NCBI GenBank assembly: GCA_026745465.1
Contig: JACYXH010000363.1
Location: 2,961,001 to 3,025,000 of the forward strand
DNA: 64,000 nt
Source of the DNA: Lota lota
Taxonomy: Eukaryota; Chordata; Actinopteri; Gadiformes; Lotidae
Reading direction: 5' to 3'
Under the pieces are notes generated by a model. That model saw only the letters and a list, made by a program, of their open reading frames with translations, was not told the DNA's origin and did not search any database. Below, in pieces: positions 1 to 12,663 of the stretch (the stretch's first letter is position 1; each line of letters opens with the position of its first letter). A program made the position numbers and the translations under genes.

Positions 1-11
1 TGTAGACTTAC

Positions 12-1190
12 GTTCCATTGACCGACTTGATGCTGGCCACGCGGTCTTGGAAGCCATGAGCCCAAAGACTGGGCACGTCATCATCAATAATCTCCATCTT
101 CCTCCCGGCATAGCCCGCATTTTCAAACAGGTGCAACGTATGCTCCGCGGTGTCCTGGAGAGAGAGAGAGAGAGAGGAAACAGGACTTTTGTACATTTAG
201 TGTATTGCCTAGAAAGACTTTTAGAAAAGTGTCAGATCAGTACTGTTTGTTAATGCTAGCGGAGGCAAATTGGGAGAAACCAGCCAAAGTAAGATAGATT
301 TTGAAAATATCCAACCCAAAAAATCCCACCCCTCTCCTCAGGCATCCCTCTAAAACCATTCCCCCAAAACAAATTTATTTTGTCAGAGCATTTGATTTAT
401 TTTTTGGTGTGGGGATTTAAAGAGAATTTCTACAAATATGTAAAACAAATGCTTATAAAACAAATCGCTAGCTTTAAACCTCATACCCGATTTGCTGTAC
501 AGTCTCCTTCACTAGCTGTACTACTACTATTGATCAGCAGTAGTATCACTTATACATGCAATATGCTCTGGTATTATTGCTCAGTGGTGTTTACTGACCA
601 CCTTGAGAGGTCTGAAGGAGCGCAGGTAGTAAGTGCTCTGGCTGTTGGTCCAGGTGCTCCAGCGGGGGTACTCCCCTTTCTCCAACACAAACTGCTCCCC
701 AGCGAAGCCCGGGAGCTCATACCCAACCCACCTGGGGAGAAACATACAGGATAACATAAACGTACATAAACAAAATACAGGATCAAAAGGAAACATGTGT
801 GTCAATAGCGTGTAGCAGTCATGTGGGCGGAGTGGAAAGGCAATGAACATATCTTTTTTATGTAGAAGAGGCAGTTAGACTGTATTACTCACGGGCCACA
901 CTCTACGATGACTGAGGCAATTCTCTCTGTCTTTTCGATCACATCCTTGCATTCAGCAGACAATTCCACCTTCTTTCCAATAAAGTTCTCAAACTCGAAA
1001 GCCACCAACTGCAAGCGAGGACCAGATGTTATTGTGACTACGTGGAATCACACAGCGATGACCCATTTTAATGCCATTTGTCAGAGCTTGTTAGAAGTCA
1101 CTGCTTAAATCCTACCTTGTATGTGACTCCAGCCCCTCCTTGGCCCTTCCCTGCAGCCTGTTGGTCTGGTATTCCCTGATGTTCGGGCAT
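12..1190 (-). CDS. crybb3: Beta-B3 crystallin, 3' end outside the window
   Basis: Structural lens protein of the beta/gamma-crystallin family, built from four Greek-key motifs and packed into oligomers in lens fibre cells. Coding exons on the minus strand are 1190-1116 (25 residues, start [10 protein letters not shown]), 1008-893, 731-599 and 154-12. All have GT-AG borders and the phases fit. Exon lengths of 133 and 143 bp are those usual for motif 2 and motif 3 exons. Motif 1 reads [15 protein letters not shown], motif 2 [19 protein letters not shown], and motif 3 [15 protein letters not shown] followed by [15 protein letters not shown]. That last stretch and the N-terminal arm match the CRYBB3 paralogue better than CRYBB1 or CRYBB2. 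The motif 1 exon is 116 bp instead of the usual 119, so one residue is missing in the loop after the SAEC segment. The exon for motif 4 and the stop lie beyond the left edge. The start is preceded by an acceptor (cttgtag), as expected for a family with a noncoding first exon. Confidence 0.93.
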
Positions 1191-1506
1191 GTTCCCTCTA
1201 CAAGACACAGCAGTCAGAGCCTACCACCAGTGCCCTAATATAAACACACTGCACCTTTGATTAAGTGCTGACAGGGCTATGGGTAAAGTTGATTATTGCA
1301 ACCCACCTGTTCAACCTAAATGTAAATTGATTTAAATAGTTTTTTGTTGAAGTGAGGCAATGTTAACATGATCAATTATACATTACAAACAGGTAAATTA
1401 CACATGTTTTAACATGAGAAAAAAACTATTACTTCTCTTTTATTTTGCATATTAGCAGCTTTTGATTGGATTTATTTGAAATGTTATGGCAACTTTAAAT
1501 ACAACA

Positions 1507-1575
1507 AACAAGGCAAGCTAAGTCTATTTATATAGCACCAATCAAACACAAGGCCCTTCATAGAAAGAAAAACAC
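1507..1575 (+). repeat. Fragment of a common teleost interspersed repeat
   Basis: The segment contains aaggcaag, then tatttatatagcacc, then acacaaggc and a degraded cttcatagaaag. This order is typical of a dispersed fish repeat that often ends in a copy of 'gtgctttaca'. Only the tail-like part is left and no target duplication is visible. The family name is uncertain. Confidence 0.45.
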
Positions 1576-3105
1576 AATAGGCTGTAGGCTAGAGTATTAA
1601 AAAAGACGACCTATTGGAAGAAAGTGACACAAACATTGACACATATAGTTATTTTTACCTGAATTGTGGCGTGTGTGTCACTGTACCTTGATCAATCCAC
1701 TTTCTTCTGGTTTTTCTTTATCTCAGTGCTACTGTTTCTCACTGTGAGGGTATGTGGGAGTTGGTGCCCTGGCAAGCAGTGGGTAGAGACCAGCGGTGGT
1801 ATTTATGGTTTATTTCTGACCACAGCAGCAAAAAGCCTGTTGATGCAGCAAGTCTGTCGCTTCCATTGTGTCCAACACATCGCCTCGCAATAGGCTTGCC
1901 CCATGCCCCTGGCACACTGGCACCCAATGGTCTGCTCTGGTCTGTGGTGCCACCCTGGCCTTGGCACTGTACCGGCCACCTGCATGTGTCGCTGGCCAAG
2001 AGAGATCATTCTCCGAGGTCAAACGCACTCAGTATTGTTCGCCCTGTCCATCTATAGTTGGACACCAACTGCCATCTTCTTTCGTATTCTGTATTTTTTC
2101 TTGCAATCTTGCAACCTCCAATTTTGTGCAGCCTTAAACTATGGTTTGTTAAAACCTATTATATTCATCCCTTTGTGTCTCTTAGTTCTCCTCTCCGATG
2201 TTAATTAGTAACTTGCAGGTGTCAAAGGCCTTTAGATAATTGTACAACCTTTGACACTTGTACTGTAGCGTAGCAGACTATGTTATAGCAGCCACGGTAC
2301 CTTTGGCACTCGAGAAGCATATAATAAATACACATTAAAGAAGACAGACACTCAAAAAAGAAAATGTATTTCCCATGATTCCCCTGCATTTGACATACAT
2401 TAAAGTATAATGATTACAACATAGAAAACATACTTTTTAACAATAATGACAATCACACATTACCTGGATAGTGGTTTTACTCATTATACTATATTCATTC
2501 AATAGAAATCATGTCACCTCTGTAGTCACCATACATGATGGATGCAATTATTTCTCTTTATTCTTAAGGTGCACTTTAGCAGGCTTACTTATACCAGTGC
2601 CAGGGCCACAATCACGTGAATAACATGTTCACCCTAAAACACAAACATCCATCCATTACATCTGTCCAACATCAAAGTTCATTTTACAATGGTCATTTTT
2701 CGTTTTCCTTTGTGCATGTAAGTGCACAGTACATTGATCGCTGCATAACCTTTTCTAATCTAATCTGCATATGACCATGCTTACAACAGATAGCCACCAT
2801 TCAATCAACTCAAGCAAATGCAAACACATCCAAAATTCATTCAGACATCAAAACAAAAGCAATAAAAGAACAGAAGGTAGTCCATAGTGTCGCTCAGAAT
2901 TACACTTACGATTCATAAAAAAACCATTGTCCTTAAGACACCACAGTTGGCACATGAAAGGCACTCATCAACTTTCAACACATTGATGATATTTTTCTTT
3001 AACAAAGAAGGGGCTTAGTGGGTGCTTTTGACAGCAAAATCCTGGCTTGCCCCCGTTTGCTGCATTATCGGCACACATCCAGAATTCAGTAATAAGGCAC
3101 TAGAG

Positions 3106-3505
3106 CAGGGGTCAGCAACCCGCGGCTCTTCCACCCCTCTGCAGTGGCTCCTTGTAGCTTTGAAACAAATTGAAATAAATAATAGCTATTTTTCTTTTTT
3201 CTTTCAAAGGGAACACCTCTTATTTTGAAGATCAAGGTGATACTGTGACGCTAAAATATATATATATATATTTTTCATATTTTGTCAATCACAATAAACG
3301 TCACATCCTACAACTACAAATTTCATTAATGCAACAAACTATAAACTATTAGTTATTTTATATATAGTATAGCTATATATAAAACTGTATACGCTGTGTT
3401 ATCTATATTTTAGGGGTCAGATAGGTTTTGTAGCTCCAGATTATTTTATTTGGTGGGAGACGGACCAAAAATGGCTCTTTTGATAGTGAAGGTTGCAGAC
3501 CCCTG
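3106..3505. mobile_element. Non-autonomous hAT DNA transposon (MITE), 400 bp
   Basis: The left end reads CAGGGGTCAGCAACC and the right end GGTTGCAGACCCCTG, giving 15-bp terminal inverted repeats with one mismatch. The element is flanked on both sides by the same 8-bp target duplication, CACTAGAG (3098-3105 and 3506-3513). An 8-bp duplication and CAGGGGTC-type ends are standard for the hAT superfamily. The interior is AT-rich with no transposase frame, so it must have been moved by a transposase made elsewhere. The intact duplication suggests a fairly recent insertion. Confidence 0.9.
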
Positions 3506-3692
3506 CACTAGAGGTTCAAACACGGTGCAAGTACCAAGACAAGACGTTGGCCAACTGAGATGCAATGATTCCTGGTTTACAGCCACTGTGCCGTGCCCTT
3601 TCCAACCTGAAAGGAAACAGCAAACAATGCTGTACTTTACAGTAGTGAAAGACAATCTATTGCGTTACATATTCATATTATGTATGGAGATA

Positions 3693-3868
3693 GGATAGTA
3701 GTGGTTAGGATGTTTGACTCCCAACCGAAGGGTTCTGGGTTTAAATTCCAATGCCTGCAGTCTACCTGTAGTCATCCTTGAGCAAAATGCCAAACCCATT
3801 CCTACTGATTAATGACATGTCTCTTTGGATAAATAGCATCTGCTAAAATAACTAAATAGTAAATATAT
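3693..3868 (+). mobile_element. tRNA-derived SINE, teleost type
   Basis: An A-box-like tagtggttaggatgtttgac is followed by a B-box-like ggttctgggtttaaattcc, the internal RNA polymerase III promoter of a tRNA-derived head. The body (cttgagcaaaatgccaaac) and the tail (tctttggataaatagcatct then gctaaaataactaaa) resemble the 3' segment shared by many fish SINEs and their partner LINEs. It has several differences from the usual tail and looks old. Confidence 0.8.
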
Positions 3869-4153
3869 GATTAGCTATGTAACATCCAATGCCATATTTC
3901 TAGTATGGTAGTACAGAGCGGAAACCCAACGCATAAGTGTTATTGCCACACTCTATCGCTCTAACGACTTTATCAGGACCATAACCAATGAAATAACAAG
4001 TGATTATATTATGAGGTCAAGGCTAAATCCCCCAGTGTGGTATGCACTGAATGGCAAAGTGCCTCCACAGCCCTCAAGAGACTCCATAGCAAATAGATGT
4101 TATTGGCATGCGGATCCCCATCCGTCATCCACGGTGACTCACCCAGCGTGCCA

Positions 4154-5533
4154 TTAGGACCCACTTTCCTGCTGACTCATCTTCTTCTTCTTCAGCTCCT
4201 TCAGCCACGAGGGAGAGGAGCCCTTCCTGTGGAACAGATTACAACAACAGACTTATCACCACCAACCCTTCCAAGACAATAACAAACACATTTCACATTT
4301 TAAAGTGGAAGTGTACCCCAAAGCCAAAGAATTAATTTTGTGGCTGAGAGTTCTAGGAGGCAGGGGGGTGTTATCCCCATGGTAACGACCCACGGCAACT
4401 CTGTTATACTTTTTTTAAAGCTAGCATGCGTCGGGTATGAAATGGGCCCACACACTGCGGCGTTGTACTATAAAATCAACATTAACCGCAGCCCAGACAG
4501 AGCTACCGTGGCGTTAGCGTACCCTTCTGGGCGTCGGCGTCACTTCACCGTGACGTCGAGAAGCCATCGAAAAGTACAGAAATTGGTTGGCGGAGACTGG
4601 CAAAAACATATGATTTTGTAGCTAGTGTTTGCTATTTTCTGTGTTCTTTTAGTAACAGTGACAAAATGCCATTGACTTGAATTTTGGTTCACTGGCAAGT
4701 TAAGAGTGATGGTGGTTGTAGTGGTGGTGGTGGTGGTGGTGTCGGAGACCCGTACCCGTCATCCTTGCCACCTATGGGGGGCAGCACCCGAGCCGCCCCT
4801 GGGAGCAGGGCCGCCGAACGCGGAGAGCGCGAGGGTTGAGAGGGGGCGGGAGCTGCTGGTTCTTCACCGGCGGCTACGGCCATGTCCTTCACCGCCGTCG
4901 TTTCCACTCCTCCACCTCCGGCTTTCCTCTTCAACTGAGCCTACCAGATGAAAAAATGGAAACAAATAAAAGGAGGCCAAACACACAAACACACATCACA
5001 TCTTTATAAATGAGGATTTATAGAACAACTGTTATCAGAATGAGGAATGGTGTTGTGATCACCTACCACCAGGGCTGAGTGATTGCTGCCTAAGCCAGGG
5101 AAGACGGGGACCCGCTGAGAGGTGGGCGGGCCCTTCAGACCTCTCTTCTCCTTCTCGTCCTCGTTTGACTCCGACACTTTCGGCCTCACACCTTCCGCTG
5201 TTTCCTCTAGAAAACAGAGAGCGAAATAAATCAATTTCAAACTGTTGGACTGACTGCTGGAGGGAGTTATGGTTTCCTTCATCAACATTTGATACATAGA
5301 CGACATGTACAAGTTTTAATAAAGGCTGAAACCTAAACTCATTATTTCTCAGTCTATTTCTCTATGAAAAGGTTAAATACACATACAATGATAACACAAA
5401 TCTCTGTTTTAATCCTGACAAATATTGCATGACAATGTTCTACTGTACCTCCTTCACTTGGCAAACATTGAAAAAACCTTTGCTAGAATGATGCCATTAT
5501 TTGCACCAGAGACTTGCAGATGTCATTAAGGCA

Positions 5534-5597
<64 letters not shown>

Positions 5598-7453
5598 TAC
5601 ACATACACACACACACACATACACACACACACACCACAGTCTCACATCACACCTTATGCCACATTCTAAGTTTGCTTTTTTCAATATTTGGGGAAGAGGG
5701 TAGTAGTGTAGAGCTTTAGTAAGAACCTGTTGTGTCGTGGGCTCTCCAGTCAGGGGTGGAGGCGGAGCCCACAGTCTGCAAGGCCCCGGCCGAGCACAGA
5801 CGTGTCCTGGGTAGACGCGTCCGCTGGCTCCTCCTCTTCACTAGCTCCACCCTCGACCGCTGGGCCTGGTTGTCCAGCAGAGGGGTGGAGCTCTGGAAAC
5901 ACACACGCAGATATAAACATGCACAAAATACACATATATAAGCATGTATATACACGTGGAGCGACCCCGCACACACACACACACACACGCACATTCAGCT
6001 ACAAATTAACACACACACACACACACCCACAAGGACAAAATAAAACCTTTCCCATATCCATTTACACTGAAATCCCAGCAGGCAATAACAAATTGCCTTA
6101 ATTGGGACATAAAAATGCATCGCCACACGTTTCAATAGAACATGCCTCTATACGTTCTATATATTCCAGGACAGAGGAGATATAAAGGGAGACAATGTGA
6201 TCGTATAAACTGAGATTAATGGCCACTTACCTCTGGGAAAGCAGGCAGCTCTGGTTTAGTACGGAGAACAGCATCAACACAGTCATCCAGGTAGATGTCA
6301 ACATGCTCCTCAAGGGCAGGTGTTGAGCTGACATGAAGAAGGGAGAGTTATAGATAACTTGATGGAGTGTACAGGAGATACGGTGAGACAAGAGGGAATT
6401 TCGTATTCGCGATTTATTATGTTTCTTTTTTTGATGATTTTTCACTCTCTGCTTCTCAGTATTGTTTGTAAGCTAACACAAGGGGGCGCTTGGCCACACT
6501 CTTGACTTTACCATACTTTCCAGCGTATTATATTGGTAGTTGTGTTGAAAAACAATATTTTGTGATGTCCTTAATGATACTGTTTTCTTCAAAATAGTAC
6601 TTTACTACCACATATGTATGCATTTACTGCAGCATAAAATCAGACTTATATGAAGAGAAAAAACTATTATTTTGGTCACAGAGGGAATATATGTAGTCAG
6701 CAAAACCTGCATCTCTGGACTACACCTGTAGTTTACTCCATTTCAGACATTCATTGTATGTGCAAAATAGCTATAGGGCTACATTTTGATGTGCAGTGTT
6801 CACTCCAAACCTTCTGTGGCATATTTTGACTTGTTAAACAAACACACCCTCAGAGCAAAACACACAGTACTACACTTTAACGTGTTTGGTCCTGTCTTGC
6901 ATTGTCAAAATCGAGTCACTGCCATATTTCACGGCGCCCATGTAATATGCATAGCGCAGTGCATTGTGGGAAATGAAGTCCAGTTCACTACCTCTCAGCT
7001 TCAGGCTCAGAGACGTCAGTATGTTCATTGTCTTCATACTGCTGCTCGGGTTCGTTGTTTAGCAGAGCCTCAGTGTCTAAACCACCCCCTTCCTCACTAA
7101 AACTATTCCACTTATCCTGCAATGAGAGAGAAAGAGAGAGCATAAGAGAAAGTGATGTTAAATGACAATATCGTTGAATGAAAGTGAGTATTCACAAATT
7201 GCCACAAGAAAAACTGTTTTCAACAATGAGAACATCCCATGCACAAGGATATATTTGCACATAAATACTCATATTGCTGTCATATTTGGTCTGTGCATTT
7301 ACTAATGATGATATACTGAAGCTGTCAAGTTCAACTGGGTTGCGGGGAAGGCTGGCCTGAATCAAGAAGACTGGCTACAGAATAATAGGACCAAGAACCA
7401 GCCATGCATGCACCTTTTAATGAGCTGGTTACAGAGGGTAGGCTGTCCGCCCC

Positions 7454-7498
<45 letters not shown>

Positions 7499-8964
7499 AA
7501 ATGCATGCACGCACACACGCAAACATTAATGCACAAACACGCACACACACACGCACACATTTATACACACACACACACTGGCATAAAACAATTCAAATTT
7601 AAAGTTGCATGTAAAGACACAAATACACACCCAAAACATACACTAACCCTAAACATACACACACCCCAACAAAACAATAAGCAACTGTACAAACACTTAT
7701 GCACATGTTTTGTTTTGTGAAAAAACATTAACTGTTTGTTTACTGCTGCCTGGATACAAAATTACTGCAGTGTGAAAGAAACTATTACTTGTAAAGACGT
7801 TTCTTTACACACCATGATTCACATCTTTCCATAGACAACTATTTCCTCATGTGCTGTTCGGGCTGAGCCACCGGTAGCCTTGTTTGCACTATTGCTCTTA
7901 TCTGGCAGCATGGCATTATGAATGAATGGCCCACTGAGAGAGGATTTGCCTACTGAGGTTCTCAATGCACAGAGAGAAATGCTGTTTGTCTACTAGAGGC
8001 GATATGCACACGTAAGACATTGCCCTGCAGCATTCAAAGCACTTTCCAATAATGAATATGTCCTGCTTCTCTTTCAAGAGATTTAGGAAGACTATTTATT
8101 AATGTTGTAGTTATAGAGTGATGCACTGTTTCTGCATGTATTGATAAATTATTGAAGAATCTACAGCATCTCTAGATCGTCCCAATCTATATAAAACAAA
8201 CTCCTGTTTGATGCTTTGGCTATTTGGCTGCAATGCTTCAAATATGCCATATAAAGTGTCAAACTTGATGTTCAGGGTGAAAACATGTATCTAACAACGG
8301 TTGTTTAAAACGTTTTGATTAAAATATGAATGGCTATTTCATTCCTTTCGCTTTAAAGTAAAAAAACAAACATCCAATTGATTTGAGAAACAGAAAAACC
8401 CACAAAGTCCTCATACCCACCTACCCCACCATATTTACTGAAACCAGAATACGCCACCACAATCAATATTTACAGGAGAGGGGAGACAGGGTGAGGAGGG
8501 AGGGGGGTGCACACCAATACCCACAGGCATTGTTTGTTTACGCTATTCAAATGCTCCCACACTCTGTAGTCATGTATCAGAGACACAGCGAGACCTTAGC
8601 AATAAGGTTAGGGAGGTTTTGCATGAGCAACCTTTATTAAACTGAAAATTTAAGTCAAGATAGGACATGAGTCACTTTGAATTATTTTTCCGCCTTTCTT
8701 TTAATAGAATGCTGAGAAACCTGGGTTGTTGAGAGGAAAGAATTGCTAGATGCCACGAGCATGAAAACGGGTCTGACACGAGACTAGCATTCTCACTGGA
8801 GAAACTGACAACAAGGCTTCAGGCCATTTAGGGAACAAGACGGATTATGAAGTGAACAGAGGAAAACAACCTGCAGGTTTTTCCTGCATTCCTCCAATAG
8901 CAAAATAAACTGTTTTGGTTTAGACACAAACAAACACACAAAACCTGACTTATTTAGAGACATG

Positions 8965-9023
<59 letters not shown>

Positions 9024-10540
9024 GCCTGACTTATACACACACACACACACATCTACCTATTTATATTGTAATTCCAAGGCCAAAGAACTATCAACCAAGA
9101 TTCACCATGTGTCAAAAACAGAAACAATATCTGCCATTTGCAGATTAAATGACCTGCATTTGCCTCTCTGCATCTACGTGATTGTCTATTCATTACGGTC
9201 ACCTATCAGTCAATCTTTACAATGCAGAAGCATACTGATATTGAGCCAACCAGAGGACAGAATCATGATAACCCTCCACTGGGATCTGACGGTCCGGGCT
9301 CTCGGGCTCTCAAATCTTACAGAGCAGGGGCCCGCAGCTCTCCTCCTGCAGCATGGCCTGGGCCGCCGCGCTAAGAGCCGCTGCCGCAGGGACTTCCTGG
9401 TCCGGGCGAAGCTCTGTGGCGGCGATACCGCAGTCCTGACATCTCTATCTATCTCTGCCTCCTCATCTTCTTCCTCCTCCTCCTCCTCCTCTGCTGCCTC
9501 TTCCTCCTTGTGCGCCCTCCCTGCAGGGCCCCACAGGAACCCCAGGGCCCCCAGTAAGGAGCGCCGCATGCCGCCCACCCAGCCAGACACCTGCAGCCGA
9601 ACGGAGGACATTTTCCCTCCCAGGTACTGCATGGACCCCCAGGATCCCCGAGCCGGTCCCCTTGGTGAAATGGTCACCGTGGAAACAGAGTGCCAAAGGG
9701 GGAGAAAGTGGATCACCACCTTTCTTTAAAGGACTAATGATCTATGGTTGCAACTTAGCGATGTCATAGCTGTGGCTATGATTTGCTGTTCTCGGGCGCC
9801 TGGCGGTATTGAAAGCACAAACGTCCCTTGATCGAAAGCAGACTTTTCGGTGTGAAGACAGAAGCTCTGGAACATCTTCTGAAGCTCTTGTTATTTGTAT
9901 CTTTTCATGTCACACATATCTCCTGGTAAATAATGGTCTTGTAGTCTCCAGTATTTCACGAAACAATTTTCCCACAGGGAAGTATAGCAAATCTCCCAGT
10001 CCACAGCATGCCAAAAGACAACTTTTTCCGGTATTGCAATCCGTTCATTAAAAAAAACATTGAGGAAAAATGTACTTGAAGCTGAAGTGAAACAAAAGGG
10101 AAACTAGGTCCATCCATTTGGGTCCAGAACAATTTAAACTCCAACTATTATCCTTGTGCTTCTGTTCAGGCAAGTTTTACCTCCATTCATGTCCATCTGT
10201 ATCCATCACTCCATCTATCAATTAAAAGGTGTGGAAAAAGTCTGCCTCACCAAACATCCAAAACCATGACGACAGGGAGATACGGGGCGGTCCTTTCTCT
10301 CCCCAAGACCTGAGCTGGGTTCCACTAGTCATCAGACCAAATCTCAGGTCTGTGGAGGGAGTTGCATTTTCCCAAAGGAAAAGTGCTTGTTCTGCTCAAT
10401 TCCTACACTGTACCTGCACCCCCACAGGTTAACACAGATAGCCAAATAAAAGCAGAAGTAGGACAGCTCTTCAGGTGAGAGAATGATATCTGGTTGGGTT
10501 GGCAGAGAGTGCTTACTGTTGTCAGTCTGGAACTACTGGT

Positions 10541-10576
<36 letters not shown>

Positions 10577-10577
10577 T

Positions 10578-10640
<63 letters not shown>

Positions 10641-10913
10641 TGAGATGGACAGGGTATAGAAGGTTTTGGGTGGTATACGGGCCAACTCTTCTTTCTGTGC
10701 GCATGTGTGAGTGACAGAGTGAGCAAGAGAGGCAGCGAAAGAGAGAGAATGAGAGAGAGAGAATGAGAGAGTGAGTGAGAGAGAGCACACAGGACAGGGG
10801 AATCATTCAGCAGAAAGGGGTGGCAATAGATGATAGAGTGATAGTGAAGAGGAAGTTTGAGGCAGGGAAGGAGAGAAATAAAGGGTGATGAGCAGTGGAG
10901 GGGGACGAGGGTG

Positions 10914-10999
<86 letters not shown>

Positions 11000-11718
11000 A
11001 CATTTGTAATATATTGTTTTGTATTATAGTGGTAATTATTATTATCATTATTATCTTGTATCTCATGTTTGAATGTTCCACTGTGAACACCACGCAAGTT
11101 AATATAGACGGACAGAGAGAAAAAAACAGTGAGAGAGAAGAGGCACCATGTAAGGACAGCATAGTCTTCCTTACATGATCTGACTAAGCTGTTCAAGCTG
11201 ACTCACGCACTACAAGACCCACCTATTTATTTACCCACCTAGGTCAGTCACAGCGCCTCAGTGATTCTGTCATTCTGGCTGATTTGGATTTGCCCTTTCA
11301 CACTGCACACTTTCCCAAACATGATGTTGTTTGATTTAACTCGTGCGAAAAATGTCCTGTTCTATGTCGAGTTCTTTGAATACTCATTCGTAATCACTCT
11401 GTGATGAATATCTGTCACTGGCATCCAGCCATCCTCATTAAGGTGTGTTAGTAGAAGAAAATTGGAGTGAAACTACTGGGAGCAGCCACAGCACCGCCTA
11501 GCGGCATAAATGGTTCCGTCTCACGGTTTATGGAATGGTGGGAAAATGAAAATTTCCATATCCAACCACTTTGGTTTATTAGTAGTCTCAAATTACATTT
11601 CATGAAATGTAGAAATCGAAAGACACCACAAACCGAGATGCACTCTCTCACAGACAACACAACCTTTAGGTTACACACAGGTATGCATACACACCTACTA
11701 CATGTGAAAATACACTCA

Positions 11719-11753
<35 letters not shown>

Positions 11754-12233
11754 AGACCTATGCACAAACACATACATGTGGACACAAAGGGTGAATGACA
11801 CAAAGGGAAAACAGTTTCTCTCACAAGGTGAACGTCTGCATTATTTTCTGCCAATCCTTTTCTGAGTCATGCAGCCATTCAATTAACCTGTTTATCCACA
11901 TTGACACTTTAGGTTGCCTCTTGTTCCACTTAGAATACTACAGATCTTTATCAAGATTTCGGCTCAGAGGGTGACACTCAGCTCTGAGGCCCATCAAATC
12001 CAAAAGTGACATTTTTGGTTGTCAACCTCTTGACTTTCATAAGACTGAACTTTGACAGCACTTTGAAGAAATCCAATGTAGAGTGGTGGAGGCATGATAT
12101 TTTGTATTAATGAAAGCCTTGTATTTCTCTCTTTCAAAGATCAGTAACAATATTCACACACAGACATGTAAGATTACGCATGTCCAATACCTCAACTTAA
12201 AGAAAAGAGTAAAACGTAAATAACTTAAAGGTT

Positions 12234-12317
<84 letters not shown>

Positions 12318-12600
12318 CATGCACACATACAAACACATACACACAGAGTGTGTGTGCATAAAATACAGGCTTATTCCCAGCAGTTTCTCACCAACTTTGA
12401 TTCTCCACACCTCCTAAGTCAACATCATCTGACGCATACGTACACTGATATCGTTTTCATTGCAAGAAATTATTTGGCATGAAGTGCAGATGTCTATCTC
12501 TTAATGCATGGTGCATTAGTGTTGATTTCAGTGCACTGCATACCTGTACCATTAATTAATGACACATCTATAGCATTCTCATTTGGCTTGCGTGCATACA

Positions 12601-12663
<63 letters not shown>

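Larger units (their letters stand above)
1191..4153. other. Intergenic stretch between two minus-strand genes
   Basis: This holds the crybb3 upstream region and the 3' flank of the KIAA1671-type gene. I find no convincing exon, although 1750-2010 is GC-richer than its surroundings and keeps several short open frames. Old repeats sit at about 1507-1575, 3106-3505 and 3693-3868 and are listed separately. Neither the crybb3 noncoding first exon nor a clear poly(A) signal for the next gene could be fixed. Confidence 0.6.

Noticed and set aside
1526-1537. Minus-strand TATATAAA as a crybb3 TATA box
   Set aside because: The same letters are part of a dispersed fish repeat that commonly contains tttatttatatagcac, and no following donor for a noncoding exon was found.
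1750-2010. GC-richer stretch with overlapping short frames on both strands, perhaps an old coding remnant
   Set aside because: No splice pattern, no recognisable motif and no consistent frame; left as unassigned intergenic sequence.
8962-9729. A 255-codon plus-strand open frame over a (CA)n array and a CpG-rich block
   Set aside because: It starts in a microsatellite, has no domain and no splice logic. The minus strand over the same block has a phase-compatible donor and explains it better.
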